Origin: Symsagittifera roscoffensis
Lineage: Eukaryota; Xenacoelomorpha; Acoela; Convolutidae
NCBI RefSeq assembly: GCF_963678635.1
Contig: NC_087062.1
Span: 75,758,349-75,822,348 of the forward strand
DNA length: 64,000 nt
Direction: 5' to 3'
Part shown: piece by piece, positions 59,312-64,000 of the stretch
Layout: the number at the start of each line of letters is the position of its first letter
Position numbering within the stretch: position 1 is the stretch's first letter
Position numbers and translations under genes: made by a program
Notes under the pieces: model-generated
What the model was told of the DNA's origin: nothing
Database searches by the model: none
Seen by the model: only the letters and a program-made list of their open reading frames with translations

Positions 59312-59600
59312 CTTGAAGAATATCATTTTGAAAAACCATAACACGACGACAAATGGCAACGGCAAGGACATAAAAAATACAGAACGCCAATATCAGGGTA
59401 AATGCACGTAAATCATTACGAGTCCAAACTGTACCCTTTGGCGTATAAGTTCGGGAAGGGCATTGTAGTGGAAACCGCAATAAAGCTGATTTTCTTCGGT
59501 ATTTTTTGCTGATGTTGAATTCGAGACAAATGACAAAAACATAGCTCAGCTCCAAATGCTAGCTCCAGGCTTTGATCAACTCGCTGATTGCTTTGATCTT
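59312..59600 (-). CDS. PTPA: Possible upstream PTPA exon(s), left copy, degenerate
   Basis: The frame QRVDQSLELAFGAELCFCHL followed by SRI resembles the PTPA stretch RIDYGTGHE.AF..FL.CL..I, but the YGTGHE part is shortened to QSLE. Then, in another frame, WTRNDLRAFTLILAFCIF, then VAICRRVMVFQNDILQ, resembles ..DL.A..L.VF..YL...R.LQ just before GSHGV. It ends AAG|GCAAGT, a typical GC-AG donor, in the phase the exon at 57966 needs. The left end (59600) is approximate. Either a small intron or a frameshift separates the two parts. Similarity is modest and this may be a decayed exon or chance. Confidence 0.4.
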
Positions 59601-60440
59601 TTTGCTCGTTGTGGACTCCACGAGAAAATTTTGCACCGACAAAGTTTACGCCAGCAAGTATCTTTTTACTCGTTGTGGACTCCACGAGAAAATTTTTCGC
59701 CGACAAAGTTTACGCAAGCTTAGTGGATTAAATTTCTTGTGGATTAAATAACGCGTTAGACAGTCGAATTTTAAATGGAATGTCAACAGGATTCTGTGCG
59801 TGTATAAATATATAGTTTGGCCTCGTAAGTATCCATTTTTACAAATTAAAGTATAGTACCATGAAAAAAAACTTTCGCCTTACAATTGACGCAAAAGAGG
59901 CAACTAAGCAGACATAAACAGGACAAAACAAAACTTATTTGCTGCATATAACTACTAAAAACAGAGGCGAAGCAGAGCTTCGCACCACTTGCGATGCAAA
60001 AATTGCAAGTCATGAAAAAAGTTATCAAAAAATCAGATTACAAAATTGTTGCAAAAAGATTTTCAAAAATTACACAACCAACAAAATCAGCCTACCTCAG
60101 ACTTAGTTTTTAAACCTGCCTGCAATGCATCCAAATAATGAAAGAAAAAATGATAAATTCGTCCAGCAATTCTGAAAAAATATATATATCAAAAATATTG
60201 AAATTTAAAATTTCTGATTTGATAGCACTTCAAGCTTGCTTGGCTCCCGTTTTCATCATTGCTAACACGATCAAACTACGCAAAACTGGAGAAACAAAAA
60301 ATTAGCAAACAGCAACCCAAACTGACTTTGCAGGCAAAACGATGAAGTGGACTAGCAATTTTAAATTATAGTATCAAAAAATTTGAGCTTAATTAGTCCT
60401 GATTTACTGGTAATTCAGACTTGCTAGGTTCTCGTTTTTC
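59601..60440. other. Remainder of the left duplication unit, no exon supported
   Basis: Contains a 57-60 base direct repeat (ACTCGTTGTGGACTCCACGA and flanks, at about 59604-59660 and 59665-59720) and a GAGGCGAAGCAGAGCTTCGC short repeat near 59963. The remainder is AT-rich. No N-terminal PTPA exon was found here. Confidence 0.6.
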
Positions 60441-61292
60441 ACATTTTCATTGCAAGATTAGCACTGCCAGCTAGCAAATGTTTTCGAAAAATGTCGTTAA
60501 GCCACAAATACAAAAACTCCAAATGCTTGTCTCAAATGACGATTCATTTGAGGAAAAACAAGTTCAGCAACACAGTCGTCGGGTTTAATAACTATTTAGA
60601 GAATTTCATCGAGCGGTAACTGATCCGACGAAAATTGGGTAAACGCAGGTTCCATTGAGACGGAAAAAATAAGTTGACATGAAAACTTTGAGGTATAAAA
60701 TACTGATTTTCTAAAAGTTTACCACCACAACCCGGAAACACGAAAGACCTCTTTTCTTTTCAAACCACGCTAAATTCGGTCAATGAGCTGAAACCATACA
60801 CGCCGAATAAAACAAAAAAGAAATTAAACTAAGTATTACATAAAGTCAGGAGTTAGTAGATTTATAAATTACAGAAACTAATATACAGACAGACAAAACA
60901 TAAAGAGACAGACAATAGGTCGACAATTTTTTGAAGCGGAAAGCTTTCAGTAAAAAAAAACAGACCCTCATCGGATTTGAAGCTACACCCTATGCGGTCC
61001 CAGCAAAAGAATTTGAAAATATTGTATGTCAAGCTATCAAATGATTCAAGTGATTTTGTTGAACACATTGTTAACTTGAAAAAAGTCTTCATTTCAGATT
61101 TGACAACGCTTGCTAGTCGCAAACGTAAATATTTCGATCTATTTCCAAACAATTTTCGCTCAAGAAAAAGTTTTTAGTAACTTCGGATAGATAGCCCATT
61201 TTTTTCAAGCAATCTTGGATTGAACATGACAGCTCAAACAGGTTGACTTCTTTGCAACCGAAACAATTTGTGTGCAAAAAAAACTCTCTAAC

Positions 61293-61571
61293 CGATCTCA
61301 GCTTCAGTTTTTTAATAGACATGTGGTCTGTGTTGGCCAGGAAATAGTATCTAGGATTGTATATCTCTTTCTGCATGTGATCCAACAGTCTCAGCATCTC
61401 AGTCGTGTGTCCACCAGATCCAAGCACTACCAGAGTTGGCTTTTTTCGTCTATCTAATTCACTGCCCAAAAAAAGAGGCGTTTTTGCCTTCAGCTTCAAG
61501 AAAAAGAACCTCGTCAGGTAAACTGCTAGTATTAAAGACCCAACAAAAGCTGGGAGTATGTCTAAGGTCAT
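61293..61571 (-). CDS. ALG14: ALG14 exon 1, right copy (orphan)
   Basis: Identical in structure to 56890-57168, with two amino acid changes near residues 34 (Ser to Phe) and 45 (Arg to Pro). It keeps GSGGHT, the same donor and the same upstream acceptor. No ALG14 exon 2 lies within the next 5.8 kb before the second exon 1, so a full ALG14 from this copy would need to skip over the left copy. It is a partial gene copy unless it acts as an alternative first exon. Confidence 0.85.
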
Positions 61572-61717
61572 TACATCTGAAAGAAAATTTCTCCGAGCTC
61601 CAAAATTTTATCAGATAAAACAAACAGAATTCGATCAATTCTACTGATCGCCATTCATAACTTGAAGCGTTCAATTTTGCAAACGAAAATTGAATTAAGT
61701 TGCGTACAATTCAATAA

Positions 61718-61897
61718 CTAAGTAAACGGTTCAAATTTGAACAAAGTTCCAAACAACAGATGTTGCACAATAGGGAATTTGGACAACACCTCAGCTTTGT
61801 ACATCTTCAGTAGGCCTTCATTCACTTTTTTCCAATGAGGCACAGCAGAAATATTCCACAGCTGATTCGAATGCTCTGAGAAGGGGCCAGTTTTTAC
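61718..61897 (-). CDS. PTPA: PTPA last exon, right copy
   Basis: Same 60-codon exon as the left copy with intact [16 protein letters not shown] and stop. As this copy is nearest the region beyond 64000, it is the one expected to join to any complete PTPA 5' part. Confidence 0.95.
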   Translation of the reverse strand, partial: VKTGPFSEHSNQLWNISAVPHWKKVNEGLLKMYKAEVLSKFPIVQHLLFGTLFKFEPFT

Positions 61898-62198
61898 CTA
61901 AACTAGATCAAATTAAAAACAACTATAAAAAAAACAACTAAGCCTAGAATACTCGGCTATATTGAGGCGAATGAAACCAATTCAATTTGTAACGAGTTAT
62001 CATTTTAAGAAAAATAGAACCACTTGATACCGCATTACAGAAGGCTAGAATGACAAAGTTATATTTTCCAATCAAAATTCAGCCAGAGCTTTTTCAAAAT
62101 TTTGATTGGTTTAGATTTTTTTTATTGGTTAAAAATTCGGTGCCATCGATTCTTTTGCTATTGGAATAACTATCTTCCATTTCCATTAAAAAAATTAC

Positions 62199-62368
62199 CT
62201 TATTGATATGGTCAATAGCCGCACAGAGAAGATAATTGTCCTTGTTAGTTGTCATTGCGTCCATGTCTGGTATGTCTTTTGGTTCCAATGCAGACCCAGC
62301 CAATTGACTACTGCCGAAATAAAATGGCAGAAACTGATAATCGTCCAAACTGTATACGCCGTGAGAAC
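62199..62368 (-). CDS. PTPA: PTPA penultimate exon, right copy
   Basis: Same 170 base exon and splice sites as at 57797-57966, protein unchanged (SLDDYQFLPFYFGSSQL intact). It belongs with the exon at 61718-61897. Confidence 0.95.
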
Positions 62369-62613
62369 CTTAAAATTCAAATTAACAATCAAATTCAAAA
62401 TCTTTTTCGAATCAAAACGCACGTTTTCTATCGTACCTGAACAACGCCTGAAAATAATTTCATGATTATAAATCAATACTTCCATGTTTTTACCGCGAAC
62501 AGTGGTTTTGAAGGCATTATAGGTCAAATTAATTTACACATGCTTCATTTGAAGCTTTGAGTCGCCAAAGTTTTCGTTTTGCAACGGATTAAGCCTCTTT
62601 TTTGTCAGATTCA

Positions 62614-62990
62614 CTAGCATGCCGAGGGCGGGGGGGGGGGATGGACGACTGCCCCTCCCCTCAGTTCTGGGGTTACCAAGTTTTTCCAAAGGGTCACCCT
62701 TTGGTATAATTTTACGTATCTTTTTCCGGCAAACCAACAACAAAAATTTTCTAAAGGCGCCTTTCGCGCCAATATAACAAAATTTGAGGGGGGAACGTGC
62801 GCCGAATAAACGCAATTTTTTTCTTCAAAAAACCGGCCCCTAGAAAAACTTCTGCGCATGCCAAGTTGTAGCTTTTTAGGTCGATCAAATTGATTTTCCG
62901 AGCGCTCTGAGAACACTATAAGTGATGACCTTTTCGTTGGTGAGGAGGTCAAAGCCCTGAGAGGGGGAGTCTTCCTCCCCCTAAAACCGT
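62614..62990. mobile_element. Decayed hAT-MITE relative, right copy
   Basis: Duplicate of 58210-58588. The GGCGCC core has mutated here (CTTTCGCGCC), while the left copy keeps CTTTGGCGCC. Confidence 0.7.
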
Positions 62991-63716
62991 TCCTGGTTGC
63001 GGTCTTTTAGTTAATAATCCAATTTCAAACAAAAATCTCAATTTTGGAAGAAAAAAAAACAGAGACGCTTAGGACTATTTGAATTTCTAGATAAACGCAA
63101 GCGTAAAAAATTCATGATTGACATTTTTTGATTAAATTAACCCAATTTGAAAAAAAACTGAATAAAAAAGTTAACTTTTCGAACTTTAAAGTCGATTACG
63201 TTTTTCATGACGTTTTGCCGTTCGATAGTGGATTTTGCCATACTTTTAACAAAGGAAATCAACTTAGAAAGATATCATAAGTCAAACCACGAAAAAGTAA
63301 ATTTCTGCTTGCAAAATAAACAAAAAAAAACATCAGCACGTTTAAAAAATTCTGAACTACGTTCTTCGACTCTTAATAGATCTCGCAAATCAGGCGACAG
63401 CTGCAAAGACAAAAAAAATTACTTTGGAACAGAAAACAATTACATAATGCATAACATATCCAACACGCAGTGATAAACGTGTCAATAAACAAAAACGTTT
63501 ATAAACACAACAAAAAGACCACTTTTGTAACTCAATCACGTGTTTCCGTGCCATTTTAAATTTGAAGACCATTTTACATTACATTTGCAAATTGAACTTA
63601 ATGCGAACATAATCTCATCACAAACATAGCATAGCAACCTTAATCAAAATGACAAACAATTGACTAAGTTGAAATCCAAAAAAATAAGCCCTCTCAAAAA
63701 TTTCAGTAAGACTTGC

Positions 63717-64000
63717 CTTGAAGAATATCATTTTGAAAAACCATAACACGACGACAAATGGCAACGGCAAGGACATAAAAAATACAGAACGCCAATATCA
63801 GGGTAAATGCACGTAAATCATTACGAGTCCAAACTGTACCCTTTGGCGTATAAGTTCGGGAAGGGCATTGTAGTGGAAACCGCAATAAAGCTGTATTTTC
63901 TTCGGTATTTTTGCTGATGTTGAATTCGAGACAAATGACAAAAACATAGCTCAGCTCCAAATGCTAACTCCAGGCTTTGATCAACTCGCTGATTGCTTTG
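63717..64000 (-). CDS. PTPA: Possible upstream PTPA exon(s), right copy, cut by window end
   Basis: Counterpart of 59312-59600 with the same GC donor. An extra base here (AAAATACAG for AAAATCAG, minus strand) changes the relation of the two frames and creates a TACAG acceptor-like site between the two PTPA-like parts. The N-terminal half of PTPA must lie beyond 64000. Confidence 0.38.

Larger units (their letters stand above)
56041..60441. repeat. Left copy of a 4.4 kb direct tandem duplication
   Basis: The segment starting CATTTTCATTGCAAG at 56041 repeats from about 60442 to the window end with a constant offset of 4401-4405 bases and roughly 1% differences. The unit contains, right to left, PTPA 3' exons and ALG14 exon 1, plus a hAT-MITE relative. 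The copies directly abut at about 60441. The high identity implies a recent event, an allelic duplication or an assembly artefact. Confidence 0.95.
60442..64000. repeat. Right copy of the 4.4 kb tandem duplication (cut by window end)
   Basis: It matches 56041-59597 nearly base for base. Differences include small A-run length changes, GTTA gained near 60495, and scattered substitutions. The window ends before the unit does, so whether more copies follow is unknown. Confidence 0.95.

Overview
The window is animal (metazoan) nuclear DNA. It is AT-rich, gene-poor and full of repeats, and its genes are split by introns of 0.1 to 24 kb. The presence of a Wnt gene points to an animal. I cannot name the species. 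One 200-base run of N (35027-35226) shows this is an assembled scaffold. All four recognised genes lie on the minus strand; their exon borders were worked out here from splice signals, reading phase and family motifs.

Layout. 1-10230: a tandem array of about 1.24 kb units. The units are nearly identical on the left and decay to the right, and each carries remnants of a minus-strand reading frame. 13660-46957: a divergent Wnt gene with four coding exons visible (signal peptide exon 46848-46957, then 44577-44959, 37796-38082 and about 13660-13807). All phases agree, and the last cysteine-rich exon is not in the window. Its 24 kb third intron holds a complete, same-strand, two-exon GT92-family glycosyltransferase gene (25801-28020). 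That intron also holds three Penelope-like retroelement copies (two meeting head to head at 22398/22450), a hAT-type MITE with an 8 bp target duplication (28122-28589), a decayed Ty3/gypsy-like element (about 30.2-34.9 kb) and the gap. The second intron holds a decayed LINE (38.76-40.14 kb) and a foldback element. 47.4-53.2 kb is intergenic with dispersed repeats and inverted-repeat clusters.

53234-57168 is a complete three-exon ALG14 gene (215 aa), needed for the second step of lipid-linked oligosaccharide synthesis. Only 148 bases upstream of its ATG is the stop codon of PTPA (PP2A activator), whose 3' exons are clear and whose 5' exons are missing from the window. A good splice acceptor sits 5 bases before the ALG14 ATG, so the pair looks like an operon resolved by trans-splicing. 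A 4.4 kb direct tandem duplication (56041 to about 60441, then to the window end) repeats the PTPA 3' exons and ALG14 exon 1. The outermost copies can still give one whole PTPA and one whole ALG14; the inner copies form an orphan ALG14 exon 1 followed by orphan PTPA 3' exons.

Together the genes cover glycan synthesis (ALG14, GT92), phosphatase control (PTPA) and signalling (Wnt). Apart from the PTPA-ALG14 pair I see no sign that they work as a unit. No search was run: family names rest on motifs I recognise.
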